Shown here piece after piece: positions 34,035 to 42,634 of a stretch of DNA of 64,000 nt. This stretch comes from Neorhizobium galegae bv. officinalis. Its GTDB lineage: Bacteria > Pseudomonadota > Alphaproteobacteria > Rhizobiales > Rhizobiaceae. The notes under the pieces were generated by a model that was not told the DNA's origin, did not search any database, and saw only the letters and a program-made list of their open reading frames with translations. Position numbers and translations under genes: made by a program. The stretch lies in contig CCRI01000007.1 of NCBI GenBank assembly GCA_000985875.1, forward strand, positions 62,001 through 126,000, read 5' to 3'. Each line of letters begins with the position of its first letter. Position 1 is the stretch's first letter.

Positions 34035-34401
34035 AGATGCCGAGACCATTCTTCTGGTTGAAAACGACGCGCTGCAGCGGGCGACGGTGGCGCGATATTT
34101 GCGCGAATGCGGTTATCGGGTCATTGAAGCTACGAATGCATCTGAAGCGAGGCAAGCCTTGGCTCGTTTCAACATCGCGATCGTTGTCACCGATGCAAGT
34201 CTTCGTGACGCGTCCGGATTCGAGCTGTCCACGCTCGCCCGCCAGCAGCGCCCGGGCGTGCGGGTATTCCTGACGCATTCTGTCGAAAAGACCGCGAGAC
34301 TTGCCGGCGAACTCTGTGAGGACGGCCCGCTTGATCAACCTTACCATCCACAGCACCTTGTGGATCGAATCAAAAGGATGAGAGGCGGTCGTGGCTCCTG
34401 A
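34024..34401 (+). CDS. Atypical stand-alone receiver domain (conserved Lys missing)
   Basis: 125 residues. Acidic residues in LLVENDAL and the phospho-acceptor Asp57 in VVTDASL are present, and Thr84 in FLTHS fits the switch position. The invariant lysine that precedes proline is replaced by Gln105 (LDQPYHP). Such receivers are often phosphorylated poorly or work without phosphorylation. The gene overlaps the preceding receiver and precedes the LOV kinase. Confidence 0.8.
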   Translation: MVAEDAETILLVENDALQRATVARYLRECGYRVIEATNASEARQALARFNIAIVVTDASLRDASGFELSTLARQQRPGVRVFLTHSVEKTARLAGELCEDGPLDQPYHPQHLVDRIKRMRGGRGS

Positions 34402-34535
34402 CTCACCGTGCCGGAGGGTGTTGAGCCAGGTGTGGAGCAACGCTCGCCCGACAGCCAGTGCGGCGGCTCGAACCACGATCTGGAACCAAACGGGAATTGT
34501 CGCATTGTACGGAGCTTGATTTCTGCGGGAAGATC

Positions 34536-35663
34536 ATGGCGGAAAAGAACAGATCTAAAACCGACGCGCAAAACGCCGGCGATCGCCTTGTTGCGAGCCA
34601 TGTTCGAGAAGATCCCTTTGCGGCGGCCTTCAAGGCAACACGCATGTCGATGATCGTCACAGATCCCAGTCAGGACGATAATCCGATAATCTTTTGCAAT
34701 GCGTCATTTGAGAAGCTTACCGGCTATTCGAGCGACGAATTGGTGGGCCGCAATTGTCGCCTTCTCCAAGGGCCAGAAACAGATAAGAATACAGTCGCTC
34801 GTATCCGAGAGGCAGTGGGTGCAGGGCGGGATATCGCGGTCGACATCCTGAACTACCGCAAGGACGGCAGTACCTTCTGGAATGCCCTGTTTCTGAGCCC
34901 CGTCCGAGATGATGAAGGCAGGATCGTTTATTTCTTTGCTTCGCAGCTCGACTTTACCAACGTTAAGAGCCGGGAAGCCGAGCTCGCATCGGCCCGCCAT
35001 CAAGCCGAGAACGAAGTCGCCAAGAACACCGCCGATCTTCGTGCTGCGCTTGCCGCCAAGACACTCCTCGTCCATGAAGTAGATCATCGCGTCAAAAACA
35101 ACCTTTTGACCATGGCTTCAATCGTCAAGCTGCAGGCTCGCACCACAAAAGATGAGCGCCAGAGGCATACCCTCATGGCCGTTCTCAATCGGGTGGAAGC
35201 ACTCAGCACCGTCCAGAGAAAGCTGTTTACCCTAGACGATATCTCCAGGTTCGATGTCGCTGACTTCGCCCGCGAACTTGTAACCGATCTGATCGGCGGT
35301 ATCGGCCGTGACGACATTCATTTGACGCTTGACCTGCAGCCGCTTTACGTTCCCGCAGTCAAGGCAACACCGCTATCGCTCATCGTCAATGAGCTCGTTG
35401 GTGACGCAGTCAGACGGGGCTTGAGTGACGGCGGCGGCGAAATCCATGTCGTCGTGAAACGGTTGAACGGACACTTCCTGATCCGCGTCGAGGATACAGT
35501 CGAACCCGTGCAACCTGACCCGGAAAGCGCAGAATTCAGCCGTTTGCTTCTTGAAGCTTCTGCCCAGCAGCTTGGCGCTCATATCGAGCGGAGCAGCCAG
35601 GGCAGAAAGACTACGGTGGAGGTGACGCTGCTTGTCGATGAACATCGGGAGAATGAACATTGA
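34536..35663 (+). CDS. LOV-domain histidine kinase-like blue-light sensor, degenerate ATP-binding domain
   Basis: 375 residues from the ATG at 34536 (GGGAAG ribosome site). A LOV domain covers about 25-140: FCNASFEKLTGYSSDELVGR, then NCRLLQGPETD with Cys74 as flavin-adduct cysteine, NYRKDGSTFWN and FASQLDF. A helical linker leads to the HisKA_2 motif with His184 in EVDHRVKNNLL. The C-terminal ATPase domain is degenerate: the N box reads NELVGDAVRRG (second Asn is Asp290), and neither glycine box is visible. It may sense blue light via FMN but act as a dimer partner or phosphotransfer platform. Stop overlaps the next receiver start by four bases. Confidence 0.85.
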   Translation: MAEKNRSKTDAQNAGDRLVASHVREDPFAAAFKATRMSMIVTDPSQDDNPIIFCNASFEKLTGYSSDELVGRNCRLLQGPETDKNTVARIREAVGAGRDIAVDILNYRKDGSTFWNALFLSPVRDDEGRIVYFFASQLDFTNVKSREAELASARHQAENEVAKNTADLRAALAAKTLLVHEVDHRVKNNLLTMASIVKLQARTTKDERQRHTLMAVLNRVEALSTVQRKLFTLDDISRFDVADFARELVTDLIGGIGRDDIHLTLDLQPLYVPAVKATPLSLIVNELVGDAVRRGLSDGGGEIHVVVKRLNGHFLIRVEDTVEPVQPDPESAEFSRLLLEASAQQLGAHIERSSQGRKTTVEVTLLVDEHRENEH

Positions 35664-36091
35664 AGGTAATGATCGTCGAAGACGAGATGCTGCTTGCGAT
35701 GGAACTGGAAAGCGAAGTGGAGGCAGCTGGACACGAAGTAATTGGTGTGGCGATGAGCAGCCATCAGGCTCGCGATCTTCTGTCTGCCTCAAGGCCAGAT
35801 TTCGCGTTTGTGGATATCCATCTGATGGACGGCCCGACCGGGATAGATGTCGGCCGCCGTCTTGCCGAGGCGCGGGTGCCGTTCGTATTCGTCAGTGGAA
35901 ACATCAAACGCCTTCCAGATGACTTCGTGGGCGCACTCGGCGCGATCGAGAAACCCTATACGGTGAACGGGATGAAGAACGCGCTACAGTACATCTCCGC
36001 TGTGCTCTCAGGCGTTGACGACCTCGCGCCCCCGCCCAGCCTCGTTCTTGCCGGCGACATCCAACCGCCGACGGTGCGCAGGCATGCATAG
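35660..36091 (+). CDS. Stand-alone response-regulator receiver domain, coupled to LOV protein
   Basis: 143 residues if started at TTG 35660 (overlapping the kinase stop; GGGAG 9 bases upstream); ATG 35669 is an alternative. Acidic residues in IVEDEMLL, Asp52 in AFVDIHL, Ser79 in VFVSGN and Lys98 in IEKPY are conserved. A 30-residue Pro-rich tail follows the receiver. Overlap with the LOV gene makes it the best candidate partner for that sensor. Confidence 0.83.
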   Translation: MKVMIVEDEMLLAMELESEVEAAGHEVIGVAMSSHQARDLLSASRPDFAFVDIHLMDGPTGIDVGRRLAEARVPFVFVSGNIKRLPDDFVGALGAIEKPYTVNGMKNALQYISAVLSGVDDLAPPPSLVLAGDIQPPTVRRHA

Positions 36092-36197
36092 CTTGGTGCC
36101 ATAGTTATAACAGCCCGTCGGTTTGACTGAACACTTGATAGACCAGAGCCAATTCGATCAAAAAGGAACTGGCTGGAGTTCGGAAAATAGGACAAGC

Positions 36198-36327
36198 GCC
36201 GCTGGCCTTAACGGCGCGCACAGGACCATTCCTTTGAATGGAGATTGGCGACAGGCTGATCTCCGAACCGTCATCGAGCAGGCGATCTCACCCTATCCAA
36301 GCGAGAAGTTTTGCGTGGTTTGGCAAG
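36198..36327 (+). pseudogene. HWE histidine-kinase remnant
   Basis: One plus-strand frame contains AGLNGAHRTI followed by GDWRQADLRTVIEQAISPY. Spacing and residues match the conserved HWE-kinase stretch between the histidine helix and the ATPase (AHxxL..W.GADLRxxVxxxLxPY). There is no start or His box upstream and the frame runs into antisense of the DUF2177 gene. It is a decayed fragment. Confidence 0.5.
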
Positions 36328-36338
36328 CGTCGTGTCAG

Positions 36339-36758
36339 TCAGGTTCCGCCTGCTCCTTCGACAATCCTTTGTGTGATCCAGAAACCTGCCCCTGCTGCCA
36401 CCGCGGAAAGGACGGTTCCCCAAAGCAGATCCGCGATCGTCAGCAGTGTCGACCAATTCCTGAGCGTCGACTGATTGGTGAGGTCGTAAGTGGCATAAGC
36501 CGTGAAGCCCACCGCCGCACCATAAAGCAAGGCCGTTGCAAGCGAGCCAGAAATCAAGCCGGCTCTCGTTGCAAGAAACGTCAATCCTCCGGCATAGAGG
36601 ATATAGAAAGCAATGGCGGGACCGATACGGAACTCTGGCGCAAGCATATCGCCCAGTATGGGACGATAAAGCCGATCCGCCATGGTGCTCAACCAGACGA
36701 AGTCGATAGCAACAAAAACGATCAGGGTGGCGAGATAGGCAACATAATATGTCTTCAT
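36339..36758 (-). CDS. DUF2177 family membrane protein
   Basis: 139 residues with four hydrophobic segments. The start (YYVAYLATLIVFVAIDFVWL) and YATYDLTNQSTL mid-protein match DUF2177 as I recall it. A GAGGAG ribosome site precedes the ATG. It is the last gene of the minus-strand lipid operon, 31 bases after the DUF2147 gene. DUF2177 genes recur beside FAD-oxidoreductase/Cfa clusters, implying a membrane-lipid role, but no activity is known. Confidence 0.8.
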   Translation of the reverse strand: MKTYYVAYLATLIVFVAIDFVWLSTMADRLYRPILGDMLAPEFRIGPAIAFYILYAGGLTFLATRAGLISGSLATALLYGAAVGFTAYATYDLTNQSTLRNWSTLLTIADLLWGTVLSAVAAGAGFWITQRIVEGAGGT

Positions 36759-36789
36759 GGTCTCCTCGTTTACGATTTCCGCCGATGCT

Positions 36790-37170
36790 TCAGTTGATCC
36801 GCGTCCAGTCGATCCCCTTGCAGATCAGACCTGCAGCGACGCAGCCCCTTGTGGTCATCCTGTTGCCATTCACCTTCACGGTGAGATTGTAGGTCATGTC
36901 GCGCTGCGGATCGTAGGCCGTCCCGGAATAGACGCCATCGGCACCCGCTCTGATCGTCATGACGAGCTTGTCGCCAGTCTTTTCCTTCGCCATCCCCGGC
37001 TTGATCCAGGTATTGACTACGCAGACGTCGGCCCCACAGGGGGCAATCCTGACCTTGGCGTTTCCGTCTCCACGCGCCCACTGACCTTCGATGTCGCCGG
37101 CTTGGACAATCCAGGCGAAGCCAAGCGAGAAAACCGCAGTCGCCGTAGCGAGAAGCTTCATCTTGATCAT
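36790..37170 (-). CDS. DUF2147 domain exported protein
   Basis: 126 residues. A signal peptide covers about residues 1-24 (VFSLGFAWIVQAGD). The mature part is a small beta-rich domain: IEGQWARGDGNAKVRIAPCG, with Cys pairs at CGADVC and at CVAAGLIC, and a final W-T-R. DUF2147 proteins are periplasmic with a lipocalin-like look, function unknown. It lies 15 bases downstream of the cfa gene, so a periplasmic helper in lipid modification or handling is possible. Confidence 0.83.
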   Translation of the reverse strand: MIKMKLLATATAVFSLGFAWIVQAGDIEGQWARGDGNAKVRIAPCGADVCVVNTWIKPGMAKEKTGDKLVMTIRAGADGVYSGTAYDPQRDMTYNLTVKVNGNRMTTRGCVAAGLICKGIDWTRIN

Positions 37171-37185
37171 CCTTGTCCAGATGCC

Positions 37186-38418
37186 TTACGCATGTTCAAC
37201 CGTGTAAAGTCCCACATTGATGCACCCCTCCTCGAAGCCGGCCTCGCAATAGCAGAGGTAATAGTGCCAGAGACGCCGGAAGTGCCCGTCGAAACCCTGA
37301 GCGGCAATCGCCGGCCAATGCGCGTGAAAGCGTGACCGCCACTCGCGCAGTGTGCGCGAATAGGACTGTCCGAAATGCTCGATCCCGGTCAGCTTTAGGC
37401 CGGCGGCGGAGACAGCCCTCTCCAGCGCGCTGTCCGAGGGCACAAAGCCGCCGGGGAATATGTATTTCTGGATGAAATCGATACTGCCGCGATAGGCCTC
37501 GAAACGCTTTTCCTCGATCGAGATAATCTGGAGTACGGCGCGGCCATCGTCCTTCAAGCATCGCTTCAGGACGTCGAAATAGCTCGGCCAGTACGCTTCA
37601 CCGACTGCCTCGAACATCTCGATCGACACGATGCGATCGAACTGCCCCTCGATATCTCGGTAATCCTGCAGCCGCAGATCGACTTGGGCCTCCTTTCCGC
37701 CTGCCATCACAGCATCCTTCGCCCAGAGGAGTTGCGACGGCGAAAGTGTCAGGCCGACAACATTCGCATTCGCTCGGGTGGCAAGCTCGACAGCCAGCGC
37801 ACCCCAGCCACAACCGATTTCCAGCACGCTTTCGCCGCCTTCCAGCGCCAGTTTCTCGCGAATGACGTCGAGACGCTTTTGCTGGGCGGTCTCCAGGCTC
37901 GGCGTCGTCTCGTCAAAGATCGCCGAGGAATAGAGCATGTTGGAATCGAGCCATTCCTTGTAGAAGTCGTTGCCGAGATCGTAATGCGCCTCGATATTGC
38001 GGCGACTACCCTTTTTCGTATTGGCATTCAGCAGATGCCCGACCCGGTTGACGAGCCGCATCAGGACATTCCCGTTGATCGCCGGCGAAAGGGCATCGCC
38101 GTTGCGGGCGGCAAGCCGTATGACCGCGGTCAGGTCCGGCGTCGTCCAATCTCCGTCGATGAAAGCTCCTGCAAATCCGATGTCACCGGCGGTGACAAGG
38201 CGGCGGAGCATACGCCAGCGCTTGATGACGATGGTTGCGTCCGGCCCGGCCTCGGGTCCTGCGCCCTTCACGACCGCGCCGGAGGGCAGCACGATGGTCA
38301 AGAGACCGCAACGGATATCGCGGATCAGGCGAGCCACCAGCCGGCCACCAAAGCCAAGCATTTCGTCGCTCGACGACAGTTCGATCGATATCTGGGAAAA
38401 ATCGTCAAGCTGGCTCAT
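37186..38418 (-). CDS. Cyclopropane-fatty-acyl-phospholipid synthase family methyltransferase
   Basis: 410 residues, full Cfa length. An N-terminal region of about 115 residues is followed by IEAHYDLGNDFYKEWLD, SAM-binding VLEIGCGWGALAVELA, and MFEAVGEAYW, which carries the Glu of the Cfa active site. The family adds a methylene or methyl group from SAM to the double bond of phospholipid acyl chains at the inner membrane. It overlaps the DUF1365 gene by four bases. One of two Cfa homologues in this locus; its product may be methylated rather than cyclopropanated. Confidence 0.88.
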   Translation of the reverse strand: MSQLDDFSQISIELSSSDEMLGFGGRLVARLIRDIRCGLLTIVLPSGAVVKGAGPEAGPDATIVIKRWRMLRRLVTAGDIGFAGAFIDGDWTTPDLTAVIRLAARNGDALSPAINGNVLMRLVNRVGHLLNANTKKGSRRNIEAHYDLGNDFYKEWLDSNMLYSSAIFDETTPSLETAQQKRLDVIREKLALEGGESVLEIGCGWGALAVELATRANANVVGLTLSPSQLLWAKDAVMAGGKEAQVDLRLQDYRDIEGQFDRIVSIEMFEAVGEAYWPSYFDVLKRCLKDDGRAVLQIISIEEKRFEAYRGSIDFIQKYIFPGGFVPSDSALERAVSAAGLKLTGIEHFGQSYSRTLREWRSRFHAHWPAIAAQGFDGHFRRLWHYYLCYCEAGFEEGCINVGLYTVEHA

Positions 38419-39239
38419 GGGATATCAGTCTCTCCATGCGATGTGCGAGGCTCGGCCAACGCCTTGCGGATCAATGAAACCGGGTTCTCCGGCGGACGTG
38501 GCCTGGCGCGAAGGCGAATGCCCTTGAGCCAGATCTTCAGCGCCTCCCAATAGATGCCGCCAATGACGCGTATCGTCAGGAAGGGAATGGCAACAAAAGC
38601 CCTTGCGAGCGCGGCATCCGTCAACTCGGTTCGCTTCGCCAGATGCCGGGCGGTGAGCACCAGTCCGTCGCGGTCGAATGTCTCGATGCGGATCGAGAGC
38701 CAGTCAGTCGGGACGACGACACGGAATTCGTAACGCAGATCCATGTCCATGAATGGCGAGACATAGAACGCCTTGTTGCATTGCTGGACGATCTCGCGGC
38801 CCCCACGATCCTCGACAGCGATCATGTAAGCGTGTCGTTCGCCGAACGTGTTGTCCACTTCCCAAAGGATCGCCCTGACGGACCCGTCCTTGCCGTAGCA
38901 GAAAAACACGCTGAGCGGGTTAAAGGCCCAGCCCAGGAGGCGCGGCATGGTCAGAATCCGGATCGGCCCACCATCCGGCTCGACCCCGGCGGCACGCATG
39001 GAGCGATTTACCTGGGCCCTGAGATCGCTGCCCGAACGGTCGCCGCGATCCTTTGGAAAGAAGGAGAAGAGGTTGAAGCGATCGACGGAAAACAGCCGCA
39101 GGCGGCGGTCCAGCAGGTCGAGTTCGTCGAGGTCGATCAGCAGCGAATAGAGGCGATAGGCAAGCGTGTGCTGCTTCGGCCTCAGCCGCGAATGCGTAAC
39201 ATGCCCGGTAAAAAGCGCGGATTTCAGGCTCTCCGTCAT
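38415..39239 (-). CDS. DUF1365 family protein
   Basis: 274 residues from the ATG overlapping the upstream stop (ATGA). DUF1365 motifs: SALFTGHVTHSRLRP, PRLLGWAFNPLSVFFCYG, then VHNTFGER-like VDNTFGERHAY and NKAFYVSPF. The protein is mostly beta and likely membrane-associated. It is nearly always encoded between an FAD-dependent amine-oxidase-like protein and a Cfa homologue. In Rhodobacter, a related gene set has been linked to furan fatty acids; a role in modifying unsaturated or cyclopropane lipids is inferred. Confidence 0.85.
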   Translation of the reverse strand: MTESLKSALFTGHVTHSRLRPKQHTLAYRLYSLLIDLDELDLLDRRLRLFSVDRFNLFSFFPKDRGDRSGSDLRAQVNRSMRAAGVEPDGGPIRILTMPRLLGWAFNPLSVFFCYGKDGSVRAILWEVDNTFGERHAYMIAVEDRGGREIVQQCNKAFYVSPFMDMDLRYEFRVVVPTDWLSIRIETFDRDGLVLTARHLAKRTELTDAALARAFVAIPFLTIRVIGGIYWEALKIWLKGIRLRARPRPPENPVSLIRKALAEPRTSHGETDIP

Positions 39240-40621
39240 GCCGGCACCTCCACGATTGGCAGGCCAGCAGCCCCGATCAGCGGTCTGCGCACAATGCGGG
39301 CGCTTTCCTGCTCCACCTGCCACGGGCGGCGAACGCCCCCAAGGTCTTCCGCGACCGCCAGACCCGCCTGGATGCCGTCCTCATGGAAGCCCGAGCCGAA
39401 ATGCGCGCCGCAAAACCAGGTGTTGCGCAGGCCTTGCAGCGACCAGATCTCCTGTTGCGCCCGATCGGTGGCAAGGTCGAAGACGGGGTGCTCGTAGGTA
39501 TCGCGGCGGATGACGGTTTCTTCGCGCGGCGCACGAAGCGGATTGAGCGTCACGAATGTCGGCGGGGCGGTGCCGAGTGGCTGCAGCCTGTTCATCCAAT
39601 AGGTAATCGACGGCTGCGTCGGCCCGTTTCCGGTATCTGCCCGCGTATCGGCGACATAGTTCCAGCTCGACCATGCAGCGCGCCGTTTCGGCATGACGGC
39701 CGTGTCGCCATGCAGCACGGCCTCGTTGCACGAATAGCGGAAGGCGCCGAGAATGCGGCGCTCTTCGTCGTTCGCATCGCCGAGCATGCGTAGGGCCTGA
39801 TCCGCGTGGGTCGCGATCACGACGTCGTCGAAGACCGAAACGCGTCCGTGCGAATCGCGAATCTCCACCGATCCGGGCCGACGGCGTACCGCTTCCACCG
39901 GGGTCGAAAGCCGGATGCGGTCGGCAAAAAGGCGGCTCAACCGCGCCACATATTCCCGGCTGCCGCCTTTGACGGTGCGCCAGACCGGGCGGTTCCAAAG
40001 TTCGAGAAGTCCGTGATTGCTACAGAATTTTATGAAGCCGGCCGCCGGATAGGAGCCGACCTCCATAGCCGGCGTCGACCAGATTGCTGCTGCCATCGGA
40101 TAGAGATGGTCGTCGCGGAAGGCACGGCCATAGCCATTGCGGTTAAGGTAATCGTCGAGAGAGACGCTGCCCATGACCGCAAGGTCGCGCGGCGCGTTGC
40201 GGTAAAACCGCAAGAGATCCCGCATCATCGACCAGAAGCGCGGCCTGACCAGATTGGTTTTTTGCGCGAAGAGACCGGAGCCCGTGCCGCCGGAATATTC
40301 GAATGCGCCGCCATTCAGTGAGACCGCGAAGGACATGTCAGAAATGGTGGTCGGCACTTCGAGCGTGCGGAACAGGGCCGTGAGGTTCGGGTAGGTGGTT
40401 TCGTTATAGACGATGAAGCCGGTATCCACCGCCACAGGTCCATTCGGGCTTTCGAACTCGACCGTATTGCTGTGACCCCCTATGCGGTCCGCCGCTTCAT
40501 AGACGGTGACATCATGTCGGTGTGACAGAAGCCAGGCGGCCGAAAGGCCTGAAATGCCGCTTCCCACGACGGCAATATTGAGGCGCCTTCTGCCCACGAT
40601 ACGCTCATCGAATGCCATCAA
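39236..40621 (-). CDS. FAD-dependent amine-oxidase-like oxidoreductase of lipid cluster
   Basis: 461 residues. The N-terminal Rossmann fingerprint is VVGSGISGLSAAWLL with YEAADRIGGHSNTV for the ADP and ribose. Later parts have DTGFIVYNETTYPNL and the C-terminal FAD-binding GSGFHEDGIQAGLAVAE. It resembles the amine-oxidase/phytoene-desaturase group rather than a true amine oxidase. First gene of the five-gene minus operon. In Rhodobacter a similar flavoprotein takes part in desaturating a methylated fatty acyl chain; the same reaction is plausible here. Confidence 0.86.
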   Translation of the reverse strand: MMAFDERIVGRRRLNIAVVGSGISGLSAAWLLSHRHDVTVYEAADRIGGHSNTVEFESPNGPVAVDTGFIVYNETTYPNLTALFRTLEVPTTISDMSFAVSLNGGAFEYSGGTGSGLFAQKTNLVRPRFWSMMRDLLRFYRNAPRDLAVMGSVSLDDYLNRNGYGRAFRDDHLYPMAAAIWSTPAMEVGSYPAAGFIKFCSNHGLLELWNRPVWRTVKGGSREYVARLSRLFADRIRLSTPVEAVRRRPGSVEIRDSHGRVSVFDDVVIATHADQALRMLGDANDEERRILGAFRYSCNEAVLHGDTAVMPKRRAAWSSWNYVADTRADTGNGPTQPSITYWMNRLQPLGTAPPTFVTLNPLRAPREETVIRRDTYEHPVFDLATDRAQQEIWSLQGLRNTWFCGAHFGSGFHEDGIQAGLAVAEDLGGVRRPWQVEQESARIVRRPLIGAAGLPIVEVPA

Positions 40622-40686
40622 ATCCTCTCGCTCAATCCATCGTTACGGTCTGCATTTTCCAGCCTCACCGCGCCATGTACGGGACC

Positions 40687-40710
40687 GGCGACGACTTAGT
40701 TTCGTCAGCC
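40687..40710. promoter_or_regulatory. Inverted repeat in the divergent lipid-operon promoter region
   Basis: GGC-GACGA and TCGTC-AGCC are inverted halves around CTTAGTT, with a one-base bulge. The site is midway in the 184-base gap between the FAD gene and the DUF1295 gene, so it could serve either operon. No ECF sigma consensus was found with confidence. Confidence 0.3.
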
Positions 40711-40805
40711 GAAAAATTTTCCAGATTTTTGTTGCTCGCATGAAACTGAAACTTGCGCTTCGCCGTAGACGATCCCGTGTCGCAAAAGACCTCGCGAGGA
40801 AAACC

Positions 40806-41594
40806 ATGGATTGGGCACTTCTGCTCATCATTGCAATTTGCTTGTCGCTGGCGATGGCCGGAGCCTGGGCCGTGCAGCGCCGCACCGGCCTAAGCGGCTG
40901 GATCGATACGATCTGGTCCCTGGCGGTCGGGCTCGGCGGCATTGCCGCCGTGCTCTTCGCGAATGGTGATTTCGGGAGGCGTATCGTGTCGCTGACCCTT
41001 GTTGCGGCCTGGGCGGTGCGGCTTGCCAGCCATATCGGCTCCCGCACCCTGGGCCGCAGTGAAGATCCGCGTTACGCCAAGCTCATCGAGGAATGGGGCG
41101 ACAACGCCGCTTGGCGGTTATTCCTGTTTCTGCAGATCCAGGCGCTGGCCGCGTTCATACTGGTGCTTGCAGTCTATCTGGCTGCGACGAACGACACGCC
41201 TTTCCCCGGCCTTCTGGATGGGCTCGCCGTGCTCGTCGCTGTCGCCGCGCTGGCTGGCGAAGCGATCGCCGACCTGCAGCTTGCCCGCTTCCGCCGCCTG
41301 CCGGACCGGACCGGCGTCTGCGAGATCGGCCTCTGGGGCCGCTCCCGCCATCCCAACTATTTCTTCGAATGGCTCTTCTGGTGCGCCTGGCCGCTTTTGG
41401 CACTGACCCCGTCCCCATGGACATGGGCATCGCTGCTTTCGCCGGCTCTAATGTACTGGTTGCTGGTGCATGTCTCCGGCATCCCGCCGCTCGAAGAACA
41501 CATGCTGCGTTCGCGCGGAGACAAGTTCCGTGCTGTCCAGAAGCGCGTCAACGCCTTCTTTCCCGGCCCCCGTAGAAACGGAGAACTACCATGA
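40806..41594 (+). CDS. DUF1295 family membrane protein (steroid 5-alpha-reductase-like)
   Basis: 262 residues from the ATG at 40806, which has GAGGA six bases upstream; the open extension to 40506 runs antisense into the FAD gene. About six membrane helices; WGRSRHPNYFFEWLFW is the conserved NADPH-binding C-terminal motif of DUF1295 and the steroid reductase relatives, and EEHMLRSRGDKFRAVQKR follows. The fold supports reduction of double bonds or methyl transfer at membranes. Its stop overlaps the second cfa gene by four bases. A role in reducing or modifying fatty acyl chains is inferred. Confidence 0.85.
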   Translation: MDWALLLIIAICLSLAMAGAWAVQRRTGLSGWIDTIWSLAVGLGGIAAVLFANGDFGRRIVSLTLVAAWAVRLASHIGSRTLGRSEDPRYAKLIEEWGDNAAWRLFLFLQIQALAAFILVLAVYLAATNDTPFPGLLDGLAVLVAVAALAGEAIADLQLARFRRLPDRTGVCEIGLWGRSRHPNYFFEWLFWCAWPLLALTPSPWTWASLLSPALMYWLLVHVSGIPPLEEHMLRSRGDKFRAVQKRVNAFFPGPRRNGELP

Positions 41595-42634
41595 ATTTGC
41601 TGGCTTTCGCCATCAATGCCGCCGAGCGGGCGCCTTTGACCGACGGCATGACACTGGCGGGCATCGATTTCCTATGCGCTCGCAGCAAGCGGCGACTGGC
41701 CGCCGCACCACTCAAGGAGGAACTGGCCTTCATCGAAACGATGGACCGTTTTCCCGTTGCCACCCACACGGGCGAAGCCAATCGCCAGCATTATGAGATA
41801 CCAGCCGATTTCTTCGCTTTGGCGCTAGGTCCGCAGCGGAAATATTCCTGCTGTCTCTACCCTGGGTCCGACACCACGCTCGAAGAAGCCGAAACCCATG
41901 CGCTTGCCGAAACGTTGAAACATGCTGCCATAGAGGACGGCATCAATATTCTCGAACTCGGTTGTGGCTGGGGTTCATTGTCGCTTTACCTCGCCCGGCA
42001 ATTTCCGAACTCGCGAATCACCGCGGTCTCGAATTCCGCATCGCAGCGGGCCTATATCGTCGATCTTGCCCACGAACGCGGGTTGGCGAACCTCACCGTC
42101 ATTACCGCCGATATGAACGATTTCACGACGAATGAGCGCTTCGACCGCGTGGTTTCGGTGGAAATGTTCGAGCACATGTCGAACTGGCGCGCTCTTCTGG
42201 AACGGGTCCGCGTTTATTTAAAACCGGACGGCAAGCTTTTTCTGCACGTCTTCAACCATAGAAACCGCTCCTATCGCTTCGACCACAATGATCCGGCAGA
42301 CTGGGTGGCCCGTCATTTCTTCACCGGCGGCATCATGCCGGCGCATGATTTGCCGCACCGGTTCGGCGATCTCTTCACGGTTGAGGAGGAATGGCGCTGG
42401 TCGGGCACGCATTATCGCCGCACGGCACTCGATTGGCTTGCTGCCTTCGACCAGGCGATTGACCGCATTCAGCCGATCTTCCGGCAGGTCTATGCCAAGG
42501 ATGCCCCGCTCTGGCAGCGTCGGTGGCGACTGTTTTTCCTGGCGACCGCCGGCATGTTCGGCCATGACAATGGCGATGTCTGGGGCGTTGGCCACTATCT
42601 GCTCACCCCAACCCGTTCCAAACAAGCCGCCTAA
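41591..42634 (+). CDS. SAM-dependent methyltransferase, second Cfa homologue (N-terminally short)
   Basis: 347 residues. It lacks most of the Cfa N-terminal domain and begins close to the catalytic core. QHYEIPADFFALAL, SAM-binding ILELGCGWGSLSLYLA and VSVEMFEHMSNW are recognisable, and the C-terminus has HRNRSYRF and GTHYRRTALDW. The divergence from the 410-residue paralogue suggests a different acyl substrate or simple methylation. Located between DUF1295 and a membrane protein, with overlaps at both ends (ATGA and TAATG). Confidence 0.86.
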   Translation: MNLLAFAINAAERAPLTDGMTLAGIDFLCARSKRRLAAAPLKEELAFIETMDRFPVATHTGEANRQHYEIPADFFALALGPQRKYSCCLYPGSDTTLEEAETHALAETLKHAAIEDGINILELGCGWGSLSLYLARQFPNSRITAVSNSASQRAYIVDLAHERGLANLTVITADMNDFTTNERFDRVVSVEMFEHMSNWRALLERVRVYLKPDGKLFLHVFNHRNRSYRFDHNDPADWVARHFFTGGIMPAHDLPHRFGDLFTVEEEWRWSGTHYRRTALDWLAAFDQAIDRIQPIFRQVYAKDAPLWQRRWRLFFLATAGMFGHDNGDVWGVGHYLLTPTRSKQAA

